Source: Beverwykella pulmonaria
Lineage: Eukaryota > Ascomycota > Dothideomycetes > Pleosporales > Melanommataceae
Direction of reading: 5' to 3'
NCBI GenBank assembly: GCA_001599595.1
Contig: BCHH01000002.1
Coordinates: forward strand, 3,648,425-3,712,424
DNA: 64,000 nucleotides
Part shown: positions 1 through 12,728 of the stretch, piece by piece
How positions within the stretch are numbered: the first letter of the stretch is position 1
Layout of the letters: the number at the start of each line of letters is the position of its first letter
Position numbers and translations under genes: made by a program
The notes under the pieces: generated by a model
Told to the model about the DNA's origin: nothing
Databases searched by the model: none
Seen by the model: the letters and a program-made list of their open reading frames with translations, nothing else

Positions 1-3000
1 CTGTCGTTTACTTCCGGGTCCGAGGGAAAGCCCAAGGGCGTCAAGGGGCGACACTTCTCATTGACCCACTACTTCCCCTGGATGGCAGAGACCTTTGGAC
101 TGTCAGACAAAGACAAGTTCACCATGCTGTCGGGAATTGCACACGACCCGATCCAGCGAGACATATTCACTCCCTTGTTTCTGGGCGCACAACTGCTGGT
201 TCCCAGCAAAGAGGACATCCAGCACGAGAAGCTGGCAGAGTGGATGCGCAAGTACGGCGCGACAGTGACACACCTGACCCCGGCCATGGGTCAGATTTTG
301 GTCGGAGGCGCATCCGCCGTTTTCCCAAGCCTGCACCACTCCTTCTTCGTCGGCGATCTCTTGATCAAGAGAGATTGTAGGAGGCTGCAGGACCTCGCTC
401 CCAATGTTCGCATTGTCAACATGTACGGCACTACCGAAACACAGCGAGCCGTGAGCTTCTACGAAATCAAGAGCAGGAATGAAGAACCCGACTTCCTCGA
501 CAATCTGGGAGAAGTCATCCCCGCGGGGCGAGGCATGAACAATGTGCAATTACTCGTCGTAGATCGCGAAGATCGGAACAAAATCTGTGAACCCGGCCAG
601 AGCGGCGAAATCTACGTCCGAGCAGGTGGGCTAGCCGAGGAGTATCTGGGGCTACCCGACCAAACCACTTCCAAATTCGTCGCGAACTGGTTCGTCGACC
701 CCAACACATGGGTCGAGGCAGACAAAAAGACGGTCGAGAGTCAATCCGAGCCTGAGCCGTGGAGGCAGTTCTACAAGGGACCGCGGGACAGGCTCTATCG
801 GTCTGGCGATCTAGGCCACTACGGAGTCGATGGAAACGTGCACTGTACTGGGCGAGTAGATTCGCAAGTGAAGATTCGAGGATTCCGGATTGAGCTCGGA
901 GAGATCGACTCTCACCTAGCCACCCATCCTCTGGTTCGCGAGAGCGTCACATTACTGAAGCGTGATGCGTACGAGGAGCCCACACTTGTTAGTAAGTAAA
1001 AAGCATGGGCATGAAACATACATACACCTAGCTAACTCCAAAAAAAAAGGCTACATCGTGCCTGAAATGAGGCGTTGGCAATTATGGCTGGAAGAGCGAA
1101 AGACCAAAGATAGCTTGACGGAAGATACGAGCATGGTGGCCATGTTGAAGAGGTTCAAGTATCTTCGGGATGATGTGCGAGAACATCTGAAGAAGAAACT
1201 CCCAGCATACGCTGTTCCATCCGTCTTGGTACCACTCATTCGATTCCCACTGAACCCGAACGGCAAAATCGACCGCCCCGCGCTACCTTTCCCTGAGCCG
1301 CAACAGCTAGCCGCAGCTGGAGCGAGGCGGCCTTCACAGCTTGGCGCAGCACTCACTTCGACAGAAAAGACGCTAGCCGGCATCTGGGCAGATCTCCTAG
1401 GTGACCGTGGTGTCACCGCCGATAGCATAAGCGGCAGCGACTCATTTTTCGACCTCGGTGGCCACAGTATCATCGCTCAGCAATTGTTCCTTAAGATACG
1501 ACAACAGTGGAAAGACATCGATGTGCCCATGAACACCATCTTCCAATATCCCACTTTACGAGGCTTTTCCGCAAACATTGACCAGGCCCTGGACCCAATT
1601 GGTCTCCGATTGGACACTGGAGAAGCAATCGAAGATGACCAAGAAGACGAGGCCTACTCCCTAGATGCGCGCGAGCTCTCGAAGCAGCTGAGTGACTTCA
1701 AGACGAGAGAGCCCCTGAAACCGGGAGAAGAAGTCCACACGTTCTTGACTGGCGCCACAGGCTTTCTAGGCGCATACATATTGCGGGATCTTCTCTCACG
1801 TCCTGGGAAAGTCTCTGCCCTGGTGCGAGCGGACAACGCAGAGGCAGCACTGGGTCGCATACGGCAAACCTGTCAAGCCTACGGTCTTTGGGAAGACAGC
1901 TGGCAATCTCGCGTGGAAGCCCTGGTTGGTGATCTTGCATCCAAGCAGCCCAACTTTGGATTATCACCAGATGTCTGGAACGGCCTGGCTGATTCCGTCG
2001 ACGTCGTCATCCACAACGGTGCATTGGTGCACTGGGTGCTCCCCTACTCAAGTCTCCGCAAGCCGAACGTCCTCTCCACAATCTCCGCTCTCCAACTCTG
2101 CTCCATCGGCAAAGCAAAGAACTTTGCCCTTGTTAGCTCCACATCCGTCCTCGACACGGAGCACTACGTCGAGCTTTCAGAAACGAGTGTGTCCGAAGGC
2201 GGGCCCGGCGTCCCCGAATCCGATGACCTAGAGGGCGCCCGCAAAGGGCTCGGCACCGGCTACGGGCAGAGCAAATGGGCCGCCGAATACCTCACGCGGC
2301 ACGCCGGCAAGAGGGGACTCAGCGGCTGCGTGATCCGCCCGGGCTACGTAACCGGCGACCCTGTCTCCGGCACGACCAATACGGACGACTTCCTCGTCCG
2401 CATGCTGAAAGGCAGCATCCAGCTTTCATCCCGGCCATCGATCCCCAATACCATTAACATGGTCCCGGTGACGCACGTCTCGCGCGTAGTCGTAGCGTCC
2501 GCCTTCTCGCCGCCCGTCTCGCCCCTCGGCGTAGCACAGATAACATCGCATCCACGCATCACATTCAACCGCTTCCTCGGCGCGCTCGAACTGTACGGCT
2601 ACGAAGTCCCCGAAATCACATACCCCTCCTGGAAGAAGAAAATGCAATCCTACGTCTCGGCCCAAACGGGCGCATCCTCGACCGCAAAGACGGAAGAACA
2701 TGCCCTTCTCCCCTTATATCATTTCGTGACCGGGGACTTACCCGCCGACACAAAGGCCCCCGAGCTCGATGACAAGAATGCGAGGGAAGCGTTGAGGAGA
2801 GATATAGAGTGGACGGGCCAGGATTGGACGGCTGGGGGCGCGGTCAGAGAGGACACGATTGGTGTGTATTTGAGTTATTTGATCGAGTTGGGATTTATGC
2901 CGAGACCTGAGGGGACGGCGCTATGGAAGTTACCCGAGTGTAAGGTTAGTGCAGCGCAGAGGGAGGGCATGGTGAAGGTTGGCGGGCGTAGGGGTGTTTG

Positions 3001-3001
3001 A
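1..3001 (+). CDS. LYS2: L-2-aminoadipate reductase, 3' part (5' end outside window)
   Basis: This enzyme reduces alpha-aminoadipate to its semialdehyde, using ATP and NADPH, in fungal lysine synthesis. The window opens inside the adenylation domain at a Ser/Thr/Gly-rich nucleotide loop (SGSEGKPKG). The rest of that domain, with YRSGDLG and [10 protein letters not shown], follows up to about residue 330. One intron, 992-1049 (GTAAGT, CTAAC branch, AG), joins PTLV to SYIVPEM and keeps frame, giving 980 codons here. A carrier domain has the phosphopantetheine serine in DLGGHS (near 1455). The C-terminal reductase has the Rossmann motif TGATGFLG (near 1750) and the YxxxK pair in [11 protein letters not shown] (near 2262). 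The order A-T-R is diagnostic of LYS2. It converges on the next gene with about 220 bp between. Only the N-terminus is missing. Confidence 0.95.
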
Positions 3002-3223
3002 TTTTGTTCCGTCCTTGATTTCTTTTTTTGGGAAAGAGTTATAGGGGGGATATACATGTCCAAGGCTAGATAAAAGTAAAATGGTCTGGTTACATAGGTT
3101 TCATGTCAGCTAGAAATACGACGGCGTTAAGACTGTGTGGTTGCGAAGGTCGATTCAATCCTGTTTAGAAAATGTTCTGGCAATACTACTATATGCCTAC
3201 CAATACCAAGCCCCATATCTCTC

Positions 3224-6200
3224 TCACATCCGGTCATTCCCTTCATCAGTGACCTTCTTGACCAAAATTTCCGCCTCCTTCAGCACATCCGTCCCGACCC
3301 TCCACGTCCTTAACACAACGCCCTTATTCTTGAGCACCTGCTCCGCCCTCGCCCACCGCTGCCGCCACAATACCTCCCTCTTGCTCATTTCCGGGGGGTA
3401 CTCTCCGTTTCCATTCCCACCTCCGCCTGACGTCGAACTTGTATTCGACCGATTGAGGAATTGTGTTGGCGCCGTCGTGGAGTAAGTAGCACCTGGCCGC
3501 GTTGACGGATACGGAACGGATGGCGCGTGTTGCCACGCCGAGGACGCTTTCGTGCCGACATAGCTAGCGGCAGCGAGCGGGTATGTAGTTATCCCTCGCT
3601 CTTTCTCGCGGCGCGGTGGCGGAGGGGGAGGGGGCGTCTGTTTGGTCGAGCCGCCGGAAGAGGTTTGGCCTGGTTCGGGGGAGGTCCAGTAGAGAGAGGA
3701 GGCGGCAGGGAGTTGGTTGTATGCGGAGAGGAGCTTGTCGCGGGCCATGCCTGCGTAGGTCTTTTCGGAAGAATAGGGCTGAGACTGGGGTTTGGGCCTT
3801 GGTTGGGGGTTTGAGGATGGAGTGGAGGATTGTTGGGTTAGAGGGCTGGGCTGGTAGATGTTGGAGGAGGGGCGGCGGGGACCGGGTGGCGGCGGTACTT
3901 TAAAGGGCGTTGTCGATGGTATCGGGGGGTCGCTTGAGGTGCTTCGTAGTGTGATGGGCTTTTTAGGGGGTATTGGAGGTGCGGATTTTGTGCTGGTTGT
4001 GGAGACGATCGAGCCACGCGATCTTCCTGTTTCTAGTTTCGTGTCTGTATTAGTGCGGCGAAGAGCAGGGTCAGTCTTAGGCCCATCATCGTCTGATGAG
4101 AAGTCTATTAGGTTTGCAACCGGCTCTGGGGGCGCTGGTTGAGTCCTTCGAGGAGGCAGCTTTGGCCTTAGCCCGGGGTGGTCCTGGTCGACTTCAGGGA
4201 ATATCGACTTTGATCGCCTCTGCTCATCTTCCTCCATGTGACGCAGCGAAGCCTCCATGGCAGCTTTCAGTTCTGGATCATCATCTTGAGTGTCTCCTGG
4301 AGAGCCTGAGAATCGACTGGGCGTACTTCCGGATCCGCGCTGCGATGGTGAAGAGGACCTGTCGCCTGTCTTCGAGCCGAAAGAAGAGTCAAAGAACCCG
4401 CCTCCCTCTTCTGTTGTCGTGACATCTCGAATGAAGACCGCAATCACTCGGCCAGGGTTCTCCAGGACGAAATCGGTATACACTTCGAGATCCGCTTCGC
4501 CGCTATCTCCCACTAGCATAAATCGTCTATCAGGAAAGTCGCGAGCAATCTTGTCCAGTGTGCTCTTCTTCCGCTCTGCAACAGGCTCGAAGATACCTTG
4601 GAGCATGCCACTATACTGCTTGAGATGGAACGACCCGGGAGGAAGCCCGGCCATTTGGAAGTACTTCGAGATGACTGGATAGAGTTGCCAGGGCGCATTT
4701 GAGACGTAGTGGAATTTCACACCCATCTCTGCCATCCGGTTGTACCAGTCTTTCACGCCATCAATCGTGAGGTCGCCCAGGTCCCTGATGAATGCATTCC
4801 GGAAAATCTCGCGCGCGCCACTGCTGATTGCAGAATGTTTAATCGTATCATCGATATCACTGATCACGCTGACTCCATGTGATTCTGTGATGATGATCTC
4901 CTCCGTTGCGGACAACTTGTCTGATGCGAGAATGCGGACATGTGTGGGTACAAAATCTAACGCCGCGCTAATGCTGAAATGACCCGAAGGGTTGGTATAT
5001 ACGGTTCGCTGTTTGGAGATCTCGTCGTTGTAGAAAAAAACGCTGATAGGGGTGTTCGCCATGGGGATTGCGAGGAAGTGTCGCAGTCTCGCCATCAAAC
5101 GCTGATTCGCTTCCGCAAGCTCCGCTGGACTCATGTCGGATGGCTGGTTCCATGACTCTCTTTTCTGCAACAGCTTGATGCCATCATCGCTTCTCAGAGA
5201 ATTGTTAGAGGGAGTATGGGCGAGCTGGTGGGGGCGCAGGTTGCCTTTCGAGTCTGTAGTGCGGACGCTTTCTCGACTCTGCGCACGGTACGTTTCTGTA
5301 AAGTCATCGTCTGGGGCAGGTTTCTCGCTATAAGCCCCCTTCGCTGCCGTCTCCGCCTCCTTCTCGCCTTTCCTTAGAATCTCTTGGGCTTCCTTGGCAG
5401 CTAGTTCCTCGTCGCGTTGCGCTTGTCGCATGTGCGCTCGTTCTCGAAGACCAGTGTGGCCTGGGCTTGGCTCCCTGCTACTTATGGGGCTTACAGATGA
5501 GCTTGAGGGCTTTGCGCCAGCGGGTGGTGCCTGAATTCCCACCAGCTGTCGTGCAAGACCGATAAATAGCCTCTGCTTTCTCGACATTTGCCCTTTGTGC
5601 GGCGAGTAGATCCATCCTCGGATATCCACATCTACAACAGCGTTGTCGTCCTCGTAGTTGTTCCACTGCTGCTTCCAGAATTCGGCGTCTCCAGCTCCGG
5701 CCGAATCTCGCACGTCGCGGCCGTCGCCAGGGGCTTCTTGTACGGTGCCTGGTTCTGCTTCGGGCTTTGGGGGTCAGATAGAGAAGGTTTTTAGAGTAGA
5801 TGTCATGCTTGCCTTTCGCTTGACATGCTTCCGTGCGTAGCTCGGAAACAGTATCATCTCCTCCTCCCCACTCCGCACAATGGCTGCGTCCGAAAAGCTT
5901 CCCGGTGTATCGTCGTCATATTCATACGCAGCGTCCCTTCTGCTGAAGCCAGGCGCATACTGTTCCGTGTACGACTGTCTCATTTCGTTGGCCGCTTTAA
6001 GGTACCCCGCCAGCTTCCTCCTTCTAGCACCTGGCTGTCTGCCCGCATCGCTGTCCTGATAACTCATCGCTGTCTTGTTGGATCCGACTGCACCGGGGTT
6101 CTGCGTCAGCTTCTGCCGTCGCAGGCGAGCCTCATTTTCAAGGTAATGGGTGCCTAATAGCTTCCTCGTACTGCCGCGTAATCGCTGGAGAATGCCCGGC

Positions 6201-6403
6201 TTCCTAGCGAGTTTGAGGGCCTGCCTATAGACAATGTACTTGTATATACGCGCTTGTGACCGGCGCTTGAGGGAGGGTAGCGTCTCGTGGCGGAAACGGA
6301 AAAGCTGATCGTGTGTCCGCTTACTGGTGTGGGGGAAGAGGTAGCGGAGGAATGACGAGGTGCTGTGGGCGGAGGGCTTTCGGCGGAAGGGATACTTGGG
6401 CAT
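3224..6403 (-). CDS. APP1: App1-type phosphatidate phosphatase (DUF2183)
   Basis: App1-family proteins dephosphorylate phosphatidate at cortical actin patches and endocytic sites. Two exons are read: 6403-5813 and 5764-3224, about 1,043 aa. The catalytic haloacid-type motif DIDDT, inside SVISDIDDTIKHS, lies near residue 500, followed by HYVSNAPWQLYPVI and LVGDSGEADLEVY, all standard for the family. The N-terminus is basic, with the conserved RRKLAGYLKAANEMRQ and EEMILFPSYARKH segments. The C-terminus is a long Pro/Ser-rich tail with poly-Pro runs, as expected for SH3-binding partners. The only intron (5765-5812) appears to start with GC rather than GT; with it the two exons join in phase 0. 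The N-terminal ATG at 6403 is the first good one but is not proven. Confidence 0.88.
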
Positions 6404-6744
6404 CCAGGTGGATGCTCACGATATGTCCTGATCGCAAAGGTTAATTGGGGGAAGAAGAGAATGGCAGTGTGACATGGCAAAGCTGGAATCCCGCCGCAAC
6501 GTCATTGCCGCTCGCTAATTCACGTGTGCGCACGAGCCATGCGTTTCCTCTTAGACAGGCAAGCTTGAAATCTACAAACCTCGCGAAAAATTGGAACTTA
6601 TAGTATATGAAATTTTATACATGGAACTACGAAAAGATTCTATCCCAAATCATATTACTATGGTCTGTTGATTGTCTAGAATTTTGTCTGGACCCTCTAT
6701 TCTACCAATCCCTTACAGATTCTCCGAATGTATCGCCCGCTACC
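6404..6744. other. Intergenic, no gene seen
   Basis: This stretch lies between the start of APP1 and the end of the SDR gene, both on the minus strand. It becomes AT-rich toward 6600 and should hold the APP1 promoter and the SDR 3' end. I see no further coding signal. Confidence 0.5.
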
Positions 6745-7755
6745 TCACCTAAAGCTTGTAGCTAATCTGAGTGCCTCTGTCACAGCTGGAACATTCTTCT
6801 CTAACACTTCTATGATCTCGTTCCAGACCCGGAGAGCAATTTTTTTATTCACTTCCCCTGCAAGACTGGGTGCAATAGGCTGAACAATATCACTTTTCCA
6901 GAAACGACCATGGACTCGCTCGCCCTCAGTTGTTGCGCTGACAAGAGTTCGTGATCCTTGTTCTGGCGTGCGCATCATGATCGCCGCAATTATGGCAAGG
7001 ATGAGTTTGACCCCAGGAAACTGCGTCTCACGGGCAAGATCCGTTTTGACGAAACCTGGGCAGGTAGAAGTGATGATAACATCCTGTGATGAGACCATTT
7101 CAGCGAGCCTATTGGTAGCGTACATCAGGAAGAGTTTTGTGATGGTGTATTGCGAGTCGGGGTTGAAGTTCTCGGCTTGGTTGTAGGCTTGGAGGAGGCT
7201 GGGTTCCTGGAGGAGTGGGGTGAGAATTTTGGCATTCATGATGAGACCGGAGTTGACGAATTCCAGGACTGGTATCTTGCCAGTCAATGATTTCGACGCC
7301 TTGAGCTTGGGAAGCAGTAAGATCCCGAGTAGCATACTGGACAGGACATGGACTTGCAGATCCTCTTCCCAACCAAGCTTCGACTGCACAAATTTGACCT
7401 TGCGAACTCCGGCGTTCAGGACGGCAACGTTAAGATGATCAAGGCCTTCCGCACGCTTCAAAAAAGCTACAACGCTGTCGTAAGAGTTCATGTCCAGTTG
7501 CCAGACCTCCAGCTGATCCTTCTTTCCAATCCTGGTCTCGATGGCGGCCTTTGCTGCATCGCCCTTCTGCGGATCTCGAACAGCCAAGATGACTTTCGAG
7601 GCTCCCAGGGCAGCAAACTTGGAAGCCGCTTCAAACCCGATGCCAGAGTTGGCGCCCGTAACGACAACATTCTGACCAGCAAACGACTCGCTAACGACTT
7701 TCCCTGGGCTGATCCATTTCCCTTTGAGAACATTGAACAAAAATGATGCAGCCAT
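6745..7755 (-). CDS. Short-chain dehydrogenase/reductase (retinol-dehydrogenase-like)
   Basis: A single-exon 336-aa SDR. The N-terminal nucleotide-binding motif is VVVTGANSGIGFEAA (about residues 30-45), followed by VLNAGV for the NAG element. The catalytic Tyr-Lys pair is in SQYTITKLFLM (about residue 205), followed by STCPGFVKTDLA. These match the light-chain-dehydrogenase/WWOX-like group used widely in fungal lipid and secondary metabolism. The physiological substrate cannot be told from sequence. The ATG at 7755 gives a normal SDR length with about 30 residues before the Rossmann fold. No cluster partner is obvious next to it. Confidence 0.9.
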   Translation of the reverse strand: MAASFLFNVLKGKWISPGKVVSESFAGQNVVVTGANSGIGFEAASKFAALGASKVILAVRDPQKGDAAKAAIETRIGKKDQLEVWQLDMNSYDSVVAFLKRAEGLDHLNVAVLNAGVRKVKFVQSKLGWEEDLQVHVLSSMLLGILLLPKLKASKSLTGKIPVLEFVNSGLIMNAKILTPLLQEPSLLQAYNQAENFNPDSQYTITKLFLMYATNRLAEMVSSQDVIITSTCPGFVKTDLARETQFPGVKLILAIIAAIMMRTPEQGSRTLVSATTEGERVHGRFWKSDIVQPIAPSLAGEVNKKIALRVWNEIIEVLEKNVPAVTEALRLATSFR

Positions 7756-8620
7756 AGGGGTCCACGAAAGGTTAATGCTGTTCGTCCTGGTTGAGAAGAT
7801 AAAGTAGAGAGATAGAAAAAGGTTCTACCACTCTAGAGATGTGGAATTGGAGAATTGCTTGTTTGATGCATGAATGGTGCAAGACCAATGCAGATGTGAG
7901 GAAAAGAGAAGCGCTTCAGAGACTTGGAACGGGAATGAAATGATCAAGAAAGAAATTTAGGAATCAGACATATTTATATACTTAGCATCTCCTCATTAGT
8001 ACATCCGAATATGTTTCTGCTTCTCATGGTCGTTGATGTACTGTAATCGTAAATTCTGATGATGTTATGTGAAATCTCTAATACCGAAGAGGAAGCGGTA
8101 ACAACGGGCAGGATGCCGTCCATTTGCTCAAAAAGTGTAAATTCTCAGTGTCCACGTCCCAATCTAGGAATGGTGGTTTTGTTTACGGAAACCGTATTCC
8201 TTTCTGACGCCCCTCCCTAATCATCAAAAGTAGTCTCATAGATCGCGGGGACGGATTGCGGGTTTCGTCCGAACTCAAGGGATGATTTGTAAGATTACTG
8301 TCTTGATACAAATGAAGACCCGTGGCTAAGTCTGGTAGCGTCTCGCCGACGGTAATAGAAAATAGACTGATCGGAGGTGGTGGTGATAAAAAGGAGAGGG
8401 AGGGGAGAGAGAATGCGCTAACCTTTAAATGTGCAAGCGCCTTGGCACAAAATTGGCTGTGATGTCGACCTTGACATGTTGACAGTAACACGCGTATCCA
8501 GGTGAAGGCAGACGGAAACGCCCACCCCTCACCATGCTTGCTCTATCTACACCCACCCCTCGAAGCCGCTAAACTCCCTCCTAATCCATCGAGGACACCA
8601 CGTTTGGAGAGTCATCAAGC
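7756..8620. other. Intergenic between divergent SDR and LSM1 genes
   Basis: This is shared upstream space of two divergent genes, with AT-rich stretches around 7960-8060. I see no convincing coding region. A 102-codon minus frame at 8183-8491 has no domain character and is ignored. Confidence 0.5.
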
Positions 8621-9493
8621 ATGTCTTTCAACCCAAACCAGCCCCACGGCAGGCCCCCCGCTGGAGCTCCTCCAAACATGGCTGCCAGCTTCAACGCGAT
8701 GCTGCAGCGCTCTCTCCAAGATCAAGGGCCATCTGAACCTGTTGTTGAGGCCCCTAGTAACCCACCGACCGCCATTGGTGAGATTCTGGCCCGTTCATCC
8801 TTTTTTCGAGATTATCATTGCTAAATCATTTGACCGCAGGATACGGAGGTGTATATAATGCCACGCCGCCCGCACAATTCGCCTCTCCGAACGTTCTCGG
8901 TGGCGCCAGAGGCCAGGCGCCTCAGCAGATACTCCCCGTAGATCTACCACCGCAAGCGTTCCTCACCTCTGCTATGCTCTTGGATATGGTTGACAGTACG
9001 GATACTTACTACATGGACATTTGGCTAGAAACACATTGTTGACGCGCTAGCAGAGAAAGTCGATGTTTTGCTCCGCGATGAAAAAGAGTACATTGGGATA
9101 CTGCGGTCCTACGACCAGTTTGGTAGATTCTCCCATCACCTCGACTGCCCCACATTATAACTAACGCTGCTAGCAAACCTCGTGCTCACCGAATGCTACG
9201 AGCGCATAGCCGCCCGCAACCCCGAAGCCATCGAAGACCCCACGATCCCCAAGTGGTTAATATGCGACGTCAAACTCCCTGGCGTCATGACAATTCGCGG
9301 CGAAAACGTCACCATTTGCGCTACCGTAGATCTCGACCGGGAAGACAGCCCTAGGGGAGTTACAGTTGCATCTGAAAAGGACGTGAGGGCCCTTGCAGCA
9401 GCACAGAAGGCGGAAAAGAGTACTTCGGATGCCCGAAAAGCGACGGCACTGAAAAAAGCTGGCATAGAACCAGGCTTTGGAATGCAGGGCTAG
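8621..9493 (+). CDS. LSM1: LSm1, U6-like Sm protein of the Lsm1-7 mRNA decay complex
   Basis: Lsm1 gives the cytoplasmic Lsm1-7 ring its identity and promotes decapping of deadenylated mRNA in P-bodies. Four exons are read: 8621-8777, 8840-8995, 9054-9122 and 9174-9493, with introns of 62, 58 and 51 nt. Each junction restores family sequence and gives 233 aa. The Sm1 motif is MVDKKVDVLLRDEKEYIGIL continuing into RSYDQFANLVL; the Sm2 motif is IRGENVTICATVDLD. A Pro/Gln-rich N-terminal extension precedes the fold, and a basic Ala/Lys-rich tail follows it. The loop between the two Sm motifs (ERIAARNPEAIEDP) is longer than in yeast or animals, a difference I note but cannot interpret. Confidence 0.92.
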
Positions 9494-12359
9494 AGATGTT
9501 CATGAACATGCATTGGTGGCTCAGACTACTACTATCTATGATTACACGAAGCTGTGCAAAGCTGGTTTGGCTCACGAGGACATGACGATCAGGATGTACG
9601 CCTGATATATCAATAATACCAGGACACCAAAGAGTCAGTTAGAAATGATCTCGCAGTGAAACTGGAATATATTGAGGGCTTTCAGGTGAAGCCATACTCG
9701 GAATAGCGACAGGACAACCAGTGCGAAGCAAGCTCAGTCTATATTCGAAGACAAGCCTTGTAGGACACACACAATTGTAGGAGCCTGCCACAATGTTATT
9801 CTGATAGGTGTTTCCTTGTTATTCAAAGCGCGGAATAATGTGGCTATGGAAGACGAAGATCTAGGCAATATCCACATAATTAGTCCCATTGGGTGAAACG
9901 GAATGAATTTGAGAGCTATGTATTGTAAAGGAGTGAGATGTGAATGATTCGGTAGAAAATGGAAGACTTGAGCGAGGTGATAAGATCCAAAAGAGGGCAT
10001 ACTGTTTCCGAGTGCAAGGTGCCCTTGCTCGCTGTGTCCTGTGCCTAGATTTGCGTCCTGGGGCGTCCAGGGGGACGTGGCATACTAGAGTATGTCCTTG
10101 TAAATGAAGGTGTGCAGGAGGTGTATACTGGTGAGCCAAGCAATGTGTAGACCTGAAAATATCGACGCACCTAGGATGGTATTGGGACTAAGGGTTCTTC
10201 GCAAAAAAGAAGTGTATGGACATGATAGCTTTTTGCAATATACAGAGTCTCGAGGGGTTGTTTCAGATACAGATCAAGTCTTCCCGGGATATTTTTGGGC
10301 GGATTATTGGCGACCTGGCCCTCGCTTCGAGCAGTGAGGCCGATTACGTCCATTGTAAGTTCCCGAAGAGAATCTGTATTATGATGTATTCACGCCAGGT
10401 ACGGCCTAGACACTTCAAGTATCTTCACTCTAGTCCTCGGTAAGAGTATTCGTGTATGTTTGGGTTGTTATAATGTGTAGACATAGGTTCATTGACTTTC
10501 GGGTGTCTCCGGACCTCTCGGGCTCCCAAGAGACACATAACGGACCTTTACGGAAGCCAGTGTTTTAGACAGCTTCGAAATGGTACCGTTCGGATTGGGG
10601 GTCATCGAGACCGAGCAGTACCGGCCGCTGACGAGTTGTCGGACAGCAACGCACAGCACCACTATGAAGCCAGGGGTCAGATTTGACATTCTTGAATATT
10701 TTCTTTTCTTGTACCCAGTTGTGCTCACCACTGGCTTCAAAGGATGATCTCAGTACAGGCAAGGCCCTCTCTAGTAAGCGGCCGAAAGTGCCACTCTGAG
10801 TTGTATCGCCGCGGCGAGCACGCACACCTGTACCGTATAGAGTATGAGGCAACCGATGTGGCCGAGTGGTAGTCTTCGCTGGAAGGACTCTACTATTCGA
10901 GAACGAAGCCAAGGTCACTTTGTGGCTAGTGTGTGGTCGATTCACGCCGCTTTCTGTTCGTGGAGATGATGCAGGATGCGGTGTTGTATAGATCTACTCC
11001 TAGCTCTCAGCCATCTCCAAGAACGGTCTGATACGTGGGAGGGGGTATAGGTACCCTCTGTGCCCATGGACGTTCGGAAGGGACCGTTCTTCCTCGTGTT
11101 GAGAGGGCTGAGGGCTACGGCGACGCGGTGTGGGTCGAAGACCGGCGTGGTCTGGAACAGTGCCTAACCTCGCGCCTTAGTTTCTATGGAGGAGCTGTGT
11201 CTCTCTACGACGGAAACGAGATAGCTGAAGTGGATGGGAAGGTGAGTGCTCTCTTGAATCCGCTCGCTGCTTACTTGCGTCCAAAATTCGAGTCTAGCAT
11301 CTTGATGCTTGGATCTCACTGGGAGCTGCAAGGACTAGAGCTGTGAGGGTAGTAGTTAGCAAGGTCGATTCGATACTAACCTTCAGATCATCTCGAAGTG
11401 AACAGATGTTGGAGAGTGTTGAGTCTGTTGTGGCTGGGATGGGACAGGAGCTAAGGGAACTAGCTTCTTAGGTGAGGACGTCCAGCTTAAACGTCACATC
11501 AAGCCAACATTTCTCTCCTTCGCCCTCACCATCTCTACACAATTGCGACGACATCCTTACCCAGAGTCAACAAAAGAGAACAATTGAGACAGTACAATTC
11601 AAAGAGACGCTCAAAAGTTGGAAAAAAAAGATCGACCACTCCGGAAAGGGGACTACACCCGGCAGCGGCGCGGAGATACCATCAATTAACACCAAAGAGA
11701 AAAGAATTGATTAGATTGAACAACACTGGGGTTCATTATGACCATACAAGAGTTGGACTTTGAAGGCTCTTGTGGGACGCACCAGCTACGCACCAGCAGT
11801 CATTCGGCTCCCCCTGTTATGACATTTCCTCTTCGTGTGCAGCAGAACGGGACTTGCACCTCTCTTTCTGTATCTTCCTTTCTTCATCAGAGCCGACCCT
11901 TATTCTGCTGGCCGTTGGGTGTCCAAGGGTATGGTCTACAGGTCGTCAGATCGAACTGACACCTTCGCCGTGCACCATACGTACCTCCACTCCGACGTAT
12001 GTCCTGCTTTGGCTTCCATCTCTTGGTTCATCCTTCTCTTGGGTATATGGTTCATGTCGTGCGCAAACCAGACGTATCCAATCGTCCTCAGAAAATAAAG
12101 GCGCTCAACAGCAAAGTTCCTCCCGTGTTTACGAAGTCTTTCCTGGATTTATACATCCCGTATCGGGTCATATGGCCGCGATTCCGTTGGCGAATGATCC
12201 GATGATTGAGGACTTTCTGGTGACCTGACGTCAACCCTCCGCAGTCCTGCATTTTGATTCTGGGATCCGGCTTTTAACGGCAACCCTGACAGCATGCTAC
12301 CTTCGGCTAAACATCGATATTATTAGCTACCTATACATCCATGTCCATATGCTACCCTG
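9494..12359. other. Gene-poor stretch, no confident gene
   Basis: About 2.9 kb between LSM1 and a small minus-strand candidate. Both strands show only short frames. The longest is a minus frame at 10565-10945 (126 codons), with protein-like composition but no recognised domain, start context or intron structure. I call nothing here. Confidence 0.4.
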
Positions 12360-12728
12360 TCAGGGTTTACATATCGAAATGGGTACACACAACATACCAT
12401 ACTTTCGCTGGATATCCCGCAGCAACTGCGACATTCTCCACTTCAAAATAATCATCTCCACAGCGGGTATGCCCTCTGCCACCAGCCGACCGTTTATGCG
12501 CTCTAGCATCGTGTCTTTTTCGTTCGCGGGGATAAGGATCCATCTCGTCCAGTCTGTATGCGCTTCCGACAACTGTTTGGCTTCGTCTTTGGTTATGAAC
12601 TACCTCTTGTTAGCCTAGCCCGCTCCTTCCTAGTCATCTCAACTCACATAGAACCGGTCCCATTGCTCCTTATTGTGGCCTGCAGCCATCCGGGCCTCAT
12701 TGACTGTTGCGTTTATGCGAATACTCAT
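12360..12728 (-). CDS. Small spliced hypothetical protein (candidate)
   Basis: I do not recognise this protein. It is called because a canonical 48-nt intron (12600-12647, GTGAGT donor, GGCTAAC branch, TAG acceptor) joins two open segments in frame. The exons are 12728-12648 and 12599-12360, giving 106 aa. The product is charged and amphipathic, with no signal peptide or membrane segment. It contains DWTRWILIPANEKDTMLERI and EMIILKWRMSQLLRDIQRKY, which look like a helical fold. A second 3' intron starting at the GTATGG or GTATGT near 12400 is possible and would change the last residues. It sits alone in a gene-poor region, so it could also be a decaying gene. Confidence 0.42.

Noticed and set aside
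10565..10945. 126-codon minus-strand frame with protein-like composition
   Set aside because: No family, start context, intron or neighbour supports it. It is kept as a note inside the gene-poor region rather than as a gene.
11770..12228. 152-codon plus frame, and an overlapping 87-codon frame with hydrophobic stretches
   Set aside because: Two overlapping open frames without family resemblance or splice signals; the hydrophobic run could be chance.
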